A stretch of DNA of 64,000 nucleotides from Coriaria nepalensis (Eukaryota > Streptophyta > Magnoliopsida > Cucurbitales > Coriariaceae), in contig CP114482.1 in assembly GCA_027186245.1 (NCBI GenBank), positions 12,357,209 through 12,421,208 of the forward strand. Reading direction: 5' to 3'. The position numbers and the translations under genes are program-made. Positions 39,501-52,360 of this stretch are shown here, one piece after another. The first letter of the stretch is position 1, and each line of letters begins with the position of its first letter. The notes below the pieces were generated by a model, which searched no databases, was not told the origin of the DNA, and saw only the letters and a program-made list of their open reading frames with translations.

Positions 39501-42500
39501 TCTAGTGAAGACAACAATGCATTATTTTAGCATGAAAAAGCATATCACTCACTCTTTTCAATAATTAAATTGTTTGAAGGCACTTCAAACCAATTCTCTT
39601 TTTGCATTTAGAACGCCACCTTCATGCATAATTTGCAATTGATCTATTGATGGCAACTATGCATTTTTTTAGCCTTAAAGTCATATTTTTGCGTCTCTTT
39701 TAGTCAGTAAATCATTCTAAATCACTTCGAACGAAATTCGGCCTTTAAACCTGACTGTCGTGCCCGTAACTTGCAGTTGATCTATTTTAGGCAACAATGC
39801 ATTTGTTTAGCCTTAAAGTCATGTCATTGAGTCTCTTTTAGTCATTAAATCATTCTAAATTAATTCGAACGAATTCTATTTTTGACCTTCAAACATTATT
39901 TTCTTACATAACTTGTAATTAATCTATTGAAGACAACCATGCATTATTTTAGCATGAAAAAGCATATCACTCAGTCTTTTCAATAATTAAATTGTTTGAA
40001 GGCACTTCGAACCAATTCTCTTTTTGCATTTAGAACGCCACCTTCATGCATAATTTGCAATTGATCTATTGATGGCAACTATGCATTTTTTTAGCCTTAA
40101 AGTCATATTTTTGCGTCTCTTTTAGTCAGTAAATCATTCTAAATCACTTCGAACGAAATTCGGCCTTTAAACCTGACTTTCGTGCCCGTAACTTGCAGTT
40201 GATCTATTTTAGGCAACAATGCATTTGTTTAGCCTTAAAGTCATGTCATTGAGTCTCTTTTAGTCATTAAATCATTCTAAATTAATTCGAACGAATTCTA
40301 TTTTTGACCTTCAAACATTATTTTCTTACATAACTTGTAATTAATCTATTGAAGACAACCATGCATTATTTTAGCATGAAAAAGCATATCACTCAGTCTT
40401 TTCAATAATTAAATTGTTTGAAGGCACTTTGAACCAATTCTCTTTTTGCATTTAGAACGCCACCTTCATGCATAATTTGCAATTGATCTATTGATGGCAA
40501 CTATGCATTTTTTTAGCCTTAAAGTCATATTTTTGCGTCTCTTTTAGTCAGTAAATCATTCTAAATCACTTCGAACGAAATTCGGCCTTTAAACATGACT
40601 TTCGTGCGTAACTTGCAGTTGATCTATTTTAGGCAACAATGCATTTGTTTAGCCTTAAAGTCATGTCACTGAGTCTCTTTTAGTCATTAAATCATTCTAA
40701 ATTAGTTCGAACGAATTCTATTTTCGACCTTCAAACATTATTTTCTTACATAACTTGTAATTAATCTATTGAAGACAACAATGCATTATTTTAGCATTAA
40801 AAAGCATATCACTCAGTCTTTTGAATCATTAAATTGTTTGAAGGCACTTCGAACCAATTCTCTTTTTGCATTTAAAACGCGACTTTCGTGCATAACTTGA
40901 ATTGATCTATTGATGGCAACTATGCATTTTTTAGCGTTCAAGTCATATTTTTGCGTCCCTTTTAGTCAGTAAATCATTCTAAATCACTTCGTATGAAATT
41001 CGGCATTTAAACATGACTTTCGTGCATAACCTGCAATTGATCGATTGAAGGCAAGAATGCATTTATTTAGCCTTAAAGTCATGTCACTGAGTCTCTTCTA
41101 GTCATTAAATCATTCTAAATTAGTTCGAACGAATTCTATTTTCGCCCTTCAAACATTATTTTCTTACATAACTTGTAATTAATCTATTGAAGGAAACAAT
41201 GCATTATTTTAGCATTAAAAAGCATATCACTCATTCTTTTCAATAATTAAATTGTTTGAAGGCACTTCGAACCAATTCTCTTTTTGCATTTAGAACGCCA
41301 CCTTCATGCATAATTTGCAATTGATCTATTGATGGAAACTATGCATTTTTTTATCCTTAAAGTCATATTTTTGCGTCTTTTTTAGTCAGTAAATTATTCT
41401 AAATCACTTCGAACGAAATTCGGCCTTTAAACATGACTTTCATGCGTAACTTGCAGTTGATCTATTGAAGGCAACAATGCATTTGTTTAACCTTAAAGTC
41501 ATGTCATTGAGTCTCATTTAGTCATTAAATCAATCTAAATTAATTCGAACGAATTCTATTTTCACCCTTCAAACATTATTTTCTTACATAACTTGTAATT
41601 AATCTACTGAAGACAACAATGCATTATTTTAGCATTAAAAAGCATATCACTCAGTCTTTTCAATAATTAAATTGTTTGAAGGCACTTTGAACCAATTCTC
41701 TTTTGGCATTTAGAACGCCACCTTCATGCATAATTTGCAATTGATCTATTGATGGCAACTATGCATTTTTTTAGCCTTAAAGTCATATTTTTGCGTCTCT
41801 TTTAGTCAGTAAATCATTCTAAATCACTTCGAACGAAATTCGGCCTTTAAACATGACTTTCGTGCGTAACTTGCAGTTGATCTATTTTAGGCAACAATGC
41901 ATTTGTTTAGCCTTAAAGTCATGTCACTGAGTCTCTTCTAGTAATTAAATCCTTCTAAATTATTTCGAACGAATTCTATTTTCGCCCTTCAAACATTATT
42001 TTCTTACATAACTTGTAATTAATCTATTGAAGACAACAATGCATTATGTTAGCATTAAAAAGCATATCACTCAGTCTTTTCAATCATTAAATTGTTTGAA
42101 GGCACTTCGAACCAATTCTCTTTTTGCATTTAAAACGCGACTTTCCCGCATAACTTGCAATTGATCTATTGATGGCAACTATGCATTTTTTAGCGTTCAA
42201 GTCATACTTTTGCGTCTCTTTTAGTTAGTAAATCATTCTAAATCACTTCGAACGAAATTCCGCCTTTAAACATGACTTTCGTGCGTAACTTGCAGTTGAT
42301 CTATTGAAGGCAACAATGCATTTGTTTAACCTTAAAGTCATGTCATTGAGTCTCTTTTAGTCATTAAATCAATCTAAATTAATTCGAACGAATTCTATTT
42401 TCGCCATTCAAATATTATTTTCTTACATAACTTGTAATTAATCTATTGAAGACAACAATGCGTTATTTTAGCATGAAAAAGCATATCACTCAGTCTTTTC

Positions 42501-42876
42501 AATAATTAAATTGTTTGAAGGCACTTCGAACCAATTCTCTTTTTGCATTTAGAACGCCACCTTCATGCATAATTTGCAATTGATCTATTGATGGCAACTA
42601 TGCATTTTTTTAGCCTTAAAGTCATATTTTTGCGTCTCTTTTAGTCAGTAAATCATTCTAAATCACTTCGAACGAAATTCGGCCTTTAAACATGACTTTC
42701 GTGCGTAACTTGCAGTTGATCTATTTTAGGCAACAATGCATTTGTTTAGCCTTAAAGTCATGTCATTGAGTCTCTTTTAGTCATTAAATCATTCTAAATT
42801 AATTCGAACGAATTCTATTTTTGACCTTCAAACATTATTTTCTTACATAACTTGTAATTAATCTATTGAAGACAAC
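36581..42876 (+). repeat. Ordered unit series, copy 3 (15 units)
   Basis: Units begin at 36581, 37000, 37419, 37839, 38258, 38677, 39097, 39516, 39938, 40360, 40780, 41198, 41618, 42038 and 42457. The order is E E F F' G H I J J J K L0 L N O, which parallels copy 1 from 27352 at an offset of 9,228 bp through types G, I and K. It also parallels copy 2 (E to H) at an offset of 2,516 bp, six units. L0 (cactcattc, ttttatccttaaag) is inserted and M is moved to 42877. The three copies let the order of duplications be reconstructed. Confidence 0.87.
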
Positions 42877-43463
42877 AATGCATTATTTTAGCGTGAAAAG
42901 CATATCACTCAGTCTTTTCAATCATTAAATTGTTTGAAGGCACTTCGAACCAATTCTCTTTTTGCATTGAAAACGCGACTTTCGTGCATAACTTGCAATT
43001 GATCTATTGATGGCAACTACGCATTTTTTAGCGTTCAAGTCATATTTTTGCGTCTCTTTTAGTAAGTAAATCATTCTAAATCACTTCGAACGAAATTCGG
43101 TCTTTCAACATGACTTTCGTGCGTAACTTGCAGTTGATCTATTATAGGCAACAATGCATTTGTTTAGCCTTAAAGTCATGTCACTGAGTCTCTTTTAGTC
43201 ATTAAATCATTCTAAATTAATTCGAACGAATTCTATTTTCGCCCTTCAAACATTATTTTCTTCCATAACTTGTAATTAATCTATGGAAGACAACAATGCA
43301 TTATTTTCGCATTAAAAAGCATATCACTCAGTCTTTTCTATCATTAAATTGTTTGAAGGCCCACCGAACCAATTCTCTTTTTGCATTTAAAACGCGACTT
43401 TCGTGCATAACTTGCAATTGATCTATTGATGGCAACTATGCATTTTTTAGCGTTCAAGTCATA
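42877..43463 (+). repeat. Linking units between larger blocks
   Basis: The unit at 42877 is type M (agcgtgaaaagcatatc, ttgcattgaaaacgcg), and the one at 43295 is type I (ggcccaccg, with ttttcgcattaaaaagc). They lead into the 1,677-bp block that begins around 43464. The M then I order seen here is repeated in every later block. Confidence 0.8.
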
Positions 43464-45140
43464 CTTTTGCGTCTCTTATAGTCAGTAAATCATTCTAAAT
43501 CACTTCGAACGAAATTCAGCCTTTAAACATGACTTTCATGCGTAACTTGCAGTTGATCTATTGAAGGCAACAATGCATTTGTTTAACCTTAAAGTCATGT
43601 CATTGAGTCTCATTTAGTCATTAAATCAATCTAAATTAATTCGAACGAATTCTATTTTCGCCCTTCAAACATTATTTTCTTACATAACTTGTAATTAATC
43701 TAGTGAAGACAACAATGCATTATTTTAGCATGAAAAAGCATATCACTCAGTCTTTTCAATAATTAAATTGTTTGAAGGCACTTCGAACCAATTCTCTTTT
43801 TGCATTTAGAACGCCACCTTCATGCATAGTTTGCAATTGATCTGTTGATGGCAACTATGCATTTTTTTAGCCTTAAAGTCATATTTTTGCATCTCTTTTG
43901 GTCAGTAAATCATTCTAAATCACTTCGAACGAAATTCCGCCTTTAAACCTGACTTTCGTGCTCGTAACTTGCAGTTGATCTATTTTAGGCAACAATGCAT
44001 TTGTTTAGCCTTAAAGTCATGTCATTGAGTCTCTTTTAGTCATTAAATCATTCTAAATTAATTCGAACGAATTCTATTTTTGACCTTCAAACATTATTTT
44101 CTTACATAACTTGTAATTAATCTATTGAAGACAACAATGCATTATTTTAGCATTTAAAGCATATCACTCAGTCTTTTCAATCATTAAATTGTTTGAAGGC
44201 ACTTCGAACCAATTCTCTTTTTGCATTGAAAACGCGACTTTCGTGCATAACTTGCAATTGATCTATTGATGGCAACTATGCATTTTTTAGCGTCCAAGTC
44301 ATATTTTTGCGTCTCTTTTAGTAAGTAAATCATTCTAAATCACTTCGAACGAAATTCGGTCTTTCAACATGACTTTCGTGCGTAACTTGCAGTTGATCTA
44401 TTATAGGCAACAATGCATTTGTTTAGCCTTAAAGTCATGTCACTGAGTCTCTTTTAGTCATTAAATCATTCTAAATTAATTCGAACGAATTCTATTTTCG
44501 CCCTTCAAACATTATTTTCTTACATAACTTGTAATTAATCTATTGAAGACAACAATGCATTATTTTGGCATTAAAAAGCATATCACTCAGTCTTTTCAAT
44601 CATTAAATTGTTTGAAGGCACACAGAACCAATTCTCTTTTTGCATTTAAAACGCGACTTTCGTGCATAACTTGCAATTGATCTATTGATGGCAACTATGC
44701 ATTTTTTAGCGTTCAAGTCATACTTTTGCGTCTCTTTTAGTCAGTAAATCATTCTAAATCACTTCGAACGAAATTCAGCCTTTAAACATGACTTTCGTGC
44801 GTAACTTGCAGTTGATCTATTGAAGGCAACAATGCATTTGTTTAACCTTAAAGTCATGTCATTGAGTCTCTTTTAGTCATTAAATCAATCTAAATTAATT
44901 CGAACGAATTCTATTTTCTCCCTTGAAACATTATTTTCTTACATAACTTGTAATTAATCTATTGAAGACAACAATGCATTATTTTAGCATGAAAAAGCAT
45001 ATCACTCAGTCTTTTCAATAATTAAATTGTTTGAAGGCACTTCGAACCAATTCTCTTTTTGCATTTAAAACGCGACTTTCGTGCATAACTTGAATTGATC
45101 TATTGATGGCAACTATGCATTTTTTAGCGTTCAAGTCATA
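43464..45140 (+). repeat. Four-unit block (1,677 bp), copy 1 of 3
   Basis: Units begin at 43714 (J, with tgcatagtttgc and gatctgttgatgg), 44136 (M, catttaaagcatatc), 44554 (I, ggcattaaaaagc, ggcacacag) and 44973 (P, catgaaaaagc with cataacttgaattg). The block boundary is set by gtctcttatagtcag at 43471, which recurs at 45148 and 46825. This copy has ctcgtaac and ttttggtcag in J where the later two have cccgtaac and ttttagtcag. Confidence 0.92.
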
Positions 45141-46817
45141 CTTTTGCGTCTCTTATAGTCAGTAAATCATTCTAAATCACTTCGAACGAAATTCAGCCTT
45201 TAAACATGACTTTCATGCGTAACTTGCAGTTGATCTATTGAAGGCAACAATGCATTTGTTTAACCTTAAAGTCATGTCATTGAGTCTCTTTTAGTCATTA
45301 AATCAATCTAAATTAATTCGAACGAATTCTATTTTCGCCCTTCAAACATTATTTTCTTACATAACTTGTAATTAATCTAGTGAAGACAACAATGCATTAT
45401 TTTAGCATGAAAAAGCATATCACTCAGTCTTTTCAATAATTAAATTGTTTGAAGGCACTTCGAACCAATTCTCTTTTTGCATTTAGAACGCCACCTTCAT
45501 GCATAGTTTGCAATTGATCTGTTGATGGCAACTATGCATTTTTTTAGCCTTAAAGTCATATTTTTGCATCTCTTTTAGTCAGTAAATCATTCTAAATCAC
45601 TTCGAACGAAATTCGGCCTTTAAACCTGACTTTCGTGCCCGTAACTTGCAGTTGATCTATTTTAGGCAACAATGCATTTGTTTAGCCTTAAAGTCATGTC
45701 ATTGAGTCTCTTTTAGTCACTAAATCATTCTAAATTAATTCGAACGAATTCTATTTTTGACCTTCAAACATTATTTTCTTACATAACTTGTAATTAATCT
45801 ATTGAAGACAACAATGCATTATTTTAGCATTTAAAGCATATCACTCAGTCTTTTCAATCATTAAATTGTTTGAAGGCACTTCGAACCAATTCTCTTTTTG
45901 CATTGAAAACGCGACTTTCGTGCATAACTTGCAATTGATCTATTGATGGCAACTATGCATTTTTTAGCGTCCAAGTCATATTTTTGCGTCTCTTTTAGTA
46001 AGTAAATCATTCTAAATCACTTCGAACGAAATTCGGTCTTTCAACATGACTTTCGTGCGTAACTTGCAGTTGATCTATTATAGGCAACAATGCATTTGTT
46101 TAGCCTTAAAGTCATGTCACTGAGTCTCTTTTAGTCATTAAATCATTCTAAATTAATTCGAACGAATTCTATTTTCGCCCTTCAAACATTATTTTCTTAC
46201 ATAACTTGTAATTAATCTATTGAAGACAACAATGCATTATTTTGGCATTAAAAAGCATATCACTCAGTCTTTTCAATCATTAAATTGTTTGAAGGCACAC
46301 CGAACCAATTCTCTTTTTGCATTTAAAACGCGACTTTCGTGCATAACTTGCAATTGATCTATTGATGGCAACTATGCATTTTTTAGCGTTCAAGTCATAC
46401 TTTTGCGTCTCTTTTAGTCAGTAAATCATTCTAAATCACTTCGAACGAAATTCAGCCTTTAAACATGACTTTCGTGCGTAACTTGCAGTTGATCTATTGA
46501 AGGCAACAATGCATTTGTTTAACCTTAAAGTCATGTCATTGAGTCTCTTTCAGTCATTAAATCAATCTAAATTAATTCGAACGAATTCTATTTTCGCCCT
46601 TGAAACATTATTTTCTTACATAACTTGTAATTAATCTATTGAAGACAACAATGCATTATTTTAGCATGAAAAAGCATATCACTCAGTCTTTTCAATAATT
46701 AAATTGTTTGAAGGCACTTCGAAACAATTCTCTTTTTGCATTTAAAACGCGACTTTCGTGCATAACTTGAATTGATCTATTGATGGCAACTATGCATTTT
46801 TTAGCGTTCAAGTCATA
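45141..46817 (+). repeat. Four-unit block (1,677 bp), copy 2 of 3
   Basis: Units begin at 45391 (J), 45813 (M), 46231 (I, here ggcacaccg) and 46650 (P). It matches copies 1 and 3 at an exact offset of 1,677 bp at several markers: tgcatagtttgc at 43823, 45500 and 47177, and gtctcttata at 43471, 45148 and 46825. Differences among copies are a few substitutions each. Confidence 0.92.
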
Positions 46818-48494
46818 CTTTTGCGTCTCTTATAGTCAGTAAATCATTCTAAATCACTTCGAACGAAATTCAGCCTTTAAACATGACTATCATGCGTAAC
46901 TTGCAGTTGATCTATTGAAGGCAACAATGCATTTGTTTAACCTTAAAGTCATGTCATTGAGTCTCTTTTAGTCATTAAATCAATCTAAATTAATTCGAAC
47001 GAATTCTATTTTCGCCCTTCAAACATTATTTTCTTACATAACTTGTAATTAATCTAGTGAAGACAACAATGCATTATTTTAGCATGAAAAAGCATATCAC
47101 TCAGTCTTTTCAATAATTAAATTGTTTGAAGGCACTTCGAACCAATTCTCTTTTTGCATTTAGAACGCCACCTTCATGCATAGTTTGCAATTGATCTGTT
47201 GATGGCAACTATGCATTTTTTTAGCCTTAAAGTCATATTTTTGCATCTCTTTTAGTCAGTAAATCATTCTAAATCACTTCGAACGAAATTCGGCCTTTAA
47301 ACCTGACTTTCGTGCCCGTAACTTGCAGTTGATCTATTTTAGGCAACAATGCATTTGTTTAGCCTTAAAGTCATGTCATTGAGTCTCTTTTAGTCATTAA
47401 ATCATTCTAAATTAATTCGAACGAATTCTATTTTTGACCTTCAAACATTATTTTCTTACATAACTTGTAATTAATCTATTGAAGACAACAATGCATTATT
47501 TTAGCATTTAAAGCATATCACTCAGTCTTTTCAATCATTAAATTGTTTGAAGGCACTTCGAACCAATTCTCTTTTTGCATTGAAAACGCGACTTTCGTGC
47601 ATAACTTGCAATTGATCTATTGATGGCAACTATGCATTTTTTAGCGTCCAAGTCATATTTTTGCGTCTCTTTTAGTAAGTAAATCATTCTAAATCACTTC
47701 GAACGAAATTCGGTCTTTCAACATGACTTTCGTGCGTAACTTGCAGTTGATCTATTATAGGCAACAATGCATTTGTTTAGCCTTAAAGTCATGTCACTGA
47801 GTCTCTTTTAGTCATTAAATCATTCTAAATTAATTCGAACGAATTCTATTTTCGCCCTTCAAACATTATTTTCTTACATAACTTGTAATTAATCTATTGA
47901 AGACAACAATGCATTATTTTGGCATTAAAAAGCATATCACTCAGTCTTTTCAATCATTAAATTGTTTGAAGGCACACAGAACCAATTCTCTTTTTGCATT
48001 TAAAACGCGACTTTCGTGCATAACTTGCAATTGATCTATTGATGGCAACTATGCATTTTTTAGCGTTCAAGTCATACTTTTGCGTCTCTTTTAGTCAGTA
48101 AATCATTCTAAATCACTTCGAACGAAATTCGGCCTTTAAACATGACTTTCGTGCGTAACTTGCAGTTGATCTATTGAAGGCAACAATGCATTTGTTTAAC
48201 CTTAAAGTCATGTCATTGAGTCTCTTTTAGTCATTAAATCGTTCTAAATTAATTCGAACGAATTCTATTTTCGCCCTTGAAACATTATTTTCTTACATAA
48301 CTTGTAATTAATCTATTGAAGACAACAATGCATTATTTTAGCATGAAAAAGCATATCACTCAGTCTTTTCAATAATTAAATTGTTTGAAGGCACTTCGAA
48401 CCAATTCTCTTTTTGCATTTAAAACGCGACTTCCGTGCATAACTTGAATTGATCTATTGATGGCAACTATGCATTTTTTAGCGTTCAAGTCATA
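46818..48494 (+). repeat. Four-unit block (1,677 bp), copy 3 of 3
   Basis: Units begin at 47068 (J), 47490 (M), 47908 (I) and 48327 (P). The match ends at 48495, where B switches from gtcatacttttgcg to gtcatatttttgcg followed by ttttaatcag and cttcgtatg. Copy 3 shares ggcacacag with copy 1 but cccgtaac with copy 2, so the three are not in a simple chain of descent. Confidence 0.92.
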
Positions 48495-51400
48495 TTTTTG
48501 CGTCTCTTTTAATCAGTAAATCATTCTAAATCACTTCGTATGAAATTCGGCAATTAAACATGACTTTCGTGCATAACTTGCAGTTGATCTATTGAAGGCA
48601 ACAATGCATTTGTTTAGCCTTAAAGTCATGTCACTGAGTCTCTTCTAGTCATTAAATCCTTCTAAATTATTTCGAACGAATTCTATTTTCGCCCTTCAAA
48701 CATTATTTTCTTACATAACTTGTAATTAATCTATTGAAGACAACAATGCATTAATTTAGCATTAAAAAGCATATCACTCAGTCTTTTCAATAATTAAATT
48801 GTTTGAAGGCACATCGAACCAATTCCCTTTTTGCATTTAAAACGCGACTTTCCCGCATGACTTGCAATTGATCTATTGATGGCAACTATGGATTTTTTAG
48901 CGTTCAAGTCATATTTTTGCGTCTCATTTAGTCAGTAAATCATTCTAAATCACTTCGAATGAAATTCAGCCTTTAAACATGACATTCGTGCGTAACTTGC
49001 AGTTGATCTATTGAAGGCAACAATGCATTTGTTTAGCCTTAAAGTCATGTCACTGAGTCTCTTTTAGTCATTAAATCATTCTAAATTAGTTCGAACGAAT
49101 TCTATTTTCGACCTTCAAACATTATTTTCTTACATAACTTGTAATTAATCTATTGAAGACAACAATGCATTATTTTAGCATTAAAAAGCATATCACTCAG
49201 TCTTTTGAATCATTAAATTGTTTGAAGGCACTTCGAACCAATTCTCTTTTTGCATTTAAAACGCGACTTTCGTGCATAACTTGAATTGATCTATTGAGGG
49301 CAACTATGCATTTTTTAGCGTTCAAGTCATATTTTTGCGTCCCTTTTAGTCAGTAAATCATTCTAAATCACTTCGTATGAAATTCGGCATTTAAACATGA
49401 CTTTCGTGCATAACTTGCAGTTGATCGATTGAAGGCAAGAATGCATTTATTTAGCCTTAAAGTCATGTCACTGAGTCTCTTCTAGTCATTAAATCAATCT
49501 AAATTAATTCGAACGAATTCTATTTTCGCCCTTGAAACATTATTTTCTTACATAACTTTTAATTAATCTATTGAAGACAACAATGCATTATTTTAGCATG
49601 AAAAAGCATATCACTCAGTCTTTTCAATCATTAAATTGTTTGAAGGCACACCGAACCAATTCTCTTTTTGCATTTAAAACGCGACTTTCGTGCATAACTT
49701 GCAATTGATCTATTGATGGCAACTATGCATTTTTTAGCGTTCAAGTCATACTTTTGCGTCTCTTTTAGTCAGTAAATCATTCTAAATCACTTCGAACGAA
49801 ATTCAGCCTTTAAACATGACTTTCGTGCGTAACTTGCAGTTGATCTATTTTAGGCAACAATGCATTTGTTTAGCCTTAAAGTCATGTCATTGAGTCTCTT
49901 TTAGTCATTAAATCATTCTAAATTAATTCGAACGAATTCTATTTTTGACCTTCAAACATTATTTTCTTACATAACTTGTAATTAATCTATTGAAGACAAC
50001 AATGCATTATTTTAGCATTAAAAGCATATCACTCAGTCTTTTCAATCATTAAATTGTTTGAAGGCACTTCGAACCAATTCTCTTTTTGCATTGAAAACGC
50101 GACTTTCGTGCATAACTTGCAATTGATCTATTGATGGCAACTATGCATTTTTTAGCGTTCAAGTCATATTTTTGCGTCTCTTTTAGTAAGTAAATCATTC
50201 TAAATCACTTCGAACGAAATTCGGTCTTTCAACATGACTTTCGTGCGTAACTTGCAGTTGATCTATTATAGGCAACAATGCATTTGTTTAGCCTTAAAGT
50301 CATGTTACTGAGTCTCTTTTAGTCATTAAATCATTCTAAATTAATTCGAACGAATTCTATTTTCGCCCTTCAAACATTATTTTCTTACATAACTTGTAAT
50401 TAATCTATTGAAGACAACAATGCATTATTTTGGCATTAAAAAGCATATCACTCAGTCTTTTCAATCATTAAATTGTTTGAAGGCACACCGAACCAATTCT
50501 CATTTTGCATTTAAAACGCGACTTTCGTGCATAACTTGCAATTGATCTATTGATGGCAACTATGCATTTTTTAGCGTTCAAGTCATACTTTTGCGTCTCT
50601 TTTAGTCAGTAAATCATTCTAAATCACTTCGAACGAAATTCAGCCTTTAAACATGACTTTCGTGCGTAACTTGCAGTTGATCTATTGAAGGCAACAATGC
50701 ATTTGTTTAACCTTAAAGTCATGTCATTGAGTCTCTTTTAGTCATTAAATCATTCTAAATTAGTTCGAACGAATTCTATTTTCGCCCTTCAAACATTATT
50801 TTCTTACATAACTTGTAATTAATCTATTGAAGGAAACAATGCATTATTTTAGCATTAAAAAGCATATCACTCATTCTTTTCAATAATTAAATTGTTTGAA
50901 GGCACTTCGAACCAATTCTCTTTTTGCATTTAGAACGCCACCTTCATGCATAATTTGCAATTGATCTATTGATGGAAACTATGCATTTTTTTATCCTTAA
51001 AGTCATTTTTTTGCGTCTTTTTTAGTCAGTAAATTATTCTAAATCACTTCGAACGAAATTCGGCCTTTAAACATGACTTTCGTGCGTAACTTGTAGTTGA
51101 TCTATTGAAGGCAACAATGCATTTGTCTAGCCTTAAAGTCATGTCATTGAGTCTCTTTTAGTCATTAAATTATTCTAAATTAATTCGAACGAATTCTATT
51201 TTCGCCCTTCAAACATTATTTTCTTACATAACTTGTAATTAATCTATTGAAGGCAACAATGCATTATTTTAGCATTAAAAGCATATCACTCAGTCTTTTC
51301 AATCATTAAATTGTTTGAAGGCAGTTCGAACCAATTCTCTTTTTGCATTTAAAACGCGACTTTCGTGCATATCTTGCAATTGATCTATTGATGGCAACTA

Positions 51401-52360
51401 TGCATTTTTTAGCGTTCAAGACATATTTTTGCGTCTCTTTTAGTCAGTAAATCATTCTGAATCACTCCGAACGAAATTCGGCCTTTAAACATGACTTTCG
51501 TGCGTAACTTGCAGTTGATCTATTGAAGGCAACAATGCATTTGTTTAACCTTAAAGTCATGTCATTGAGTCTCTTTTAGTCATTAAATCAATCTAAATTA
51601 ATTCGAATGAATTCTATTTTCGCCCTTCAAACATTATTTTCTTACATAACTTGTAATTAATCTATTGAAGACAACAATGCATTTTTTTAGCATTAAAAGG
51701 ATATCACTCAGTCTTTTCAATCATTAAATTGTTTGAAGGCACTTCGAACCAATTCTCTTTTTGCATTTAAAACGCGACTTTCGTGCATAACTTGTAATTG
51801 ATCTATTGATGACTATGCATTTTTTAGCGTTCAAGTCATACTTTTGCGTCTCTTTTAGTTAGTAAATCATTCTAAATCACTTCGAACGAAATTCGGCCTT
51901 TAAACATGACTTTCGTGCGTAACTTGCAGTTGATCTATTGAAGGCAACAATGCATTTGTTTAGCCTTAAAGTCATGTCATTGAGTCTCTTTTAGTCATTA
52001 AATCATTCTAAATTAATTCGAACGAATTCTATTTTCGCCCTTCAAACATTATTTTCTTACATAACTTGTAGCTAATCTATTGAAGACAACAATGCATTAT
52101 TTTAGCATTAAAAGCATATCACTCAGTCTTTTCAATCATTAAATTGTTTGAAGGCACTTCGAACCAATTCTCTTTTTGCATTTAAAACGCGACTTTCGTG
52201 CATAACTTGCAATTGATCTATTGATGGCAACTATGCATTTTTTAGCGTTCAAGTCATATTTTTGCATCTCTTTTAGTAAGTAAATCATTCTAAATCACTT
52301 CGAACGAAATTTGGTCTTTCAACATGACTTTCGTGCGTAGCTTGCAGTTGATCTATTATT
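48495..52360 (+). repeat. Mixed units between block repeats
   Basis: Units begin at 48745, 49164, 49582, 50001, 50419, 50838, 51258, 51676 and 52091. Types seen include an N/D-like unit (tttcccgcatgac, 48745), K (cttttgaatc, 49164), M (attaaaagc, 50001) followed by I (ggcacaccg, 50419), and L0 (aaggaaac before it, ttttatcc, 50838). The unit at 51676 is only 415 bp because gatggcaactatg has become gatgactatg. This stretch is a shuffled set of types found in the ordered series at 26-43 kb. Confidence 0.82.
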
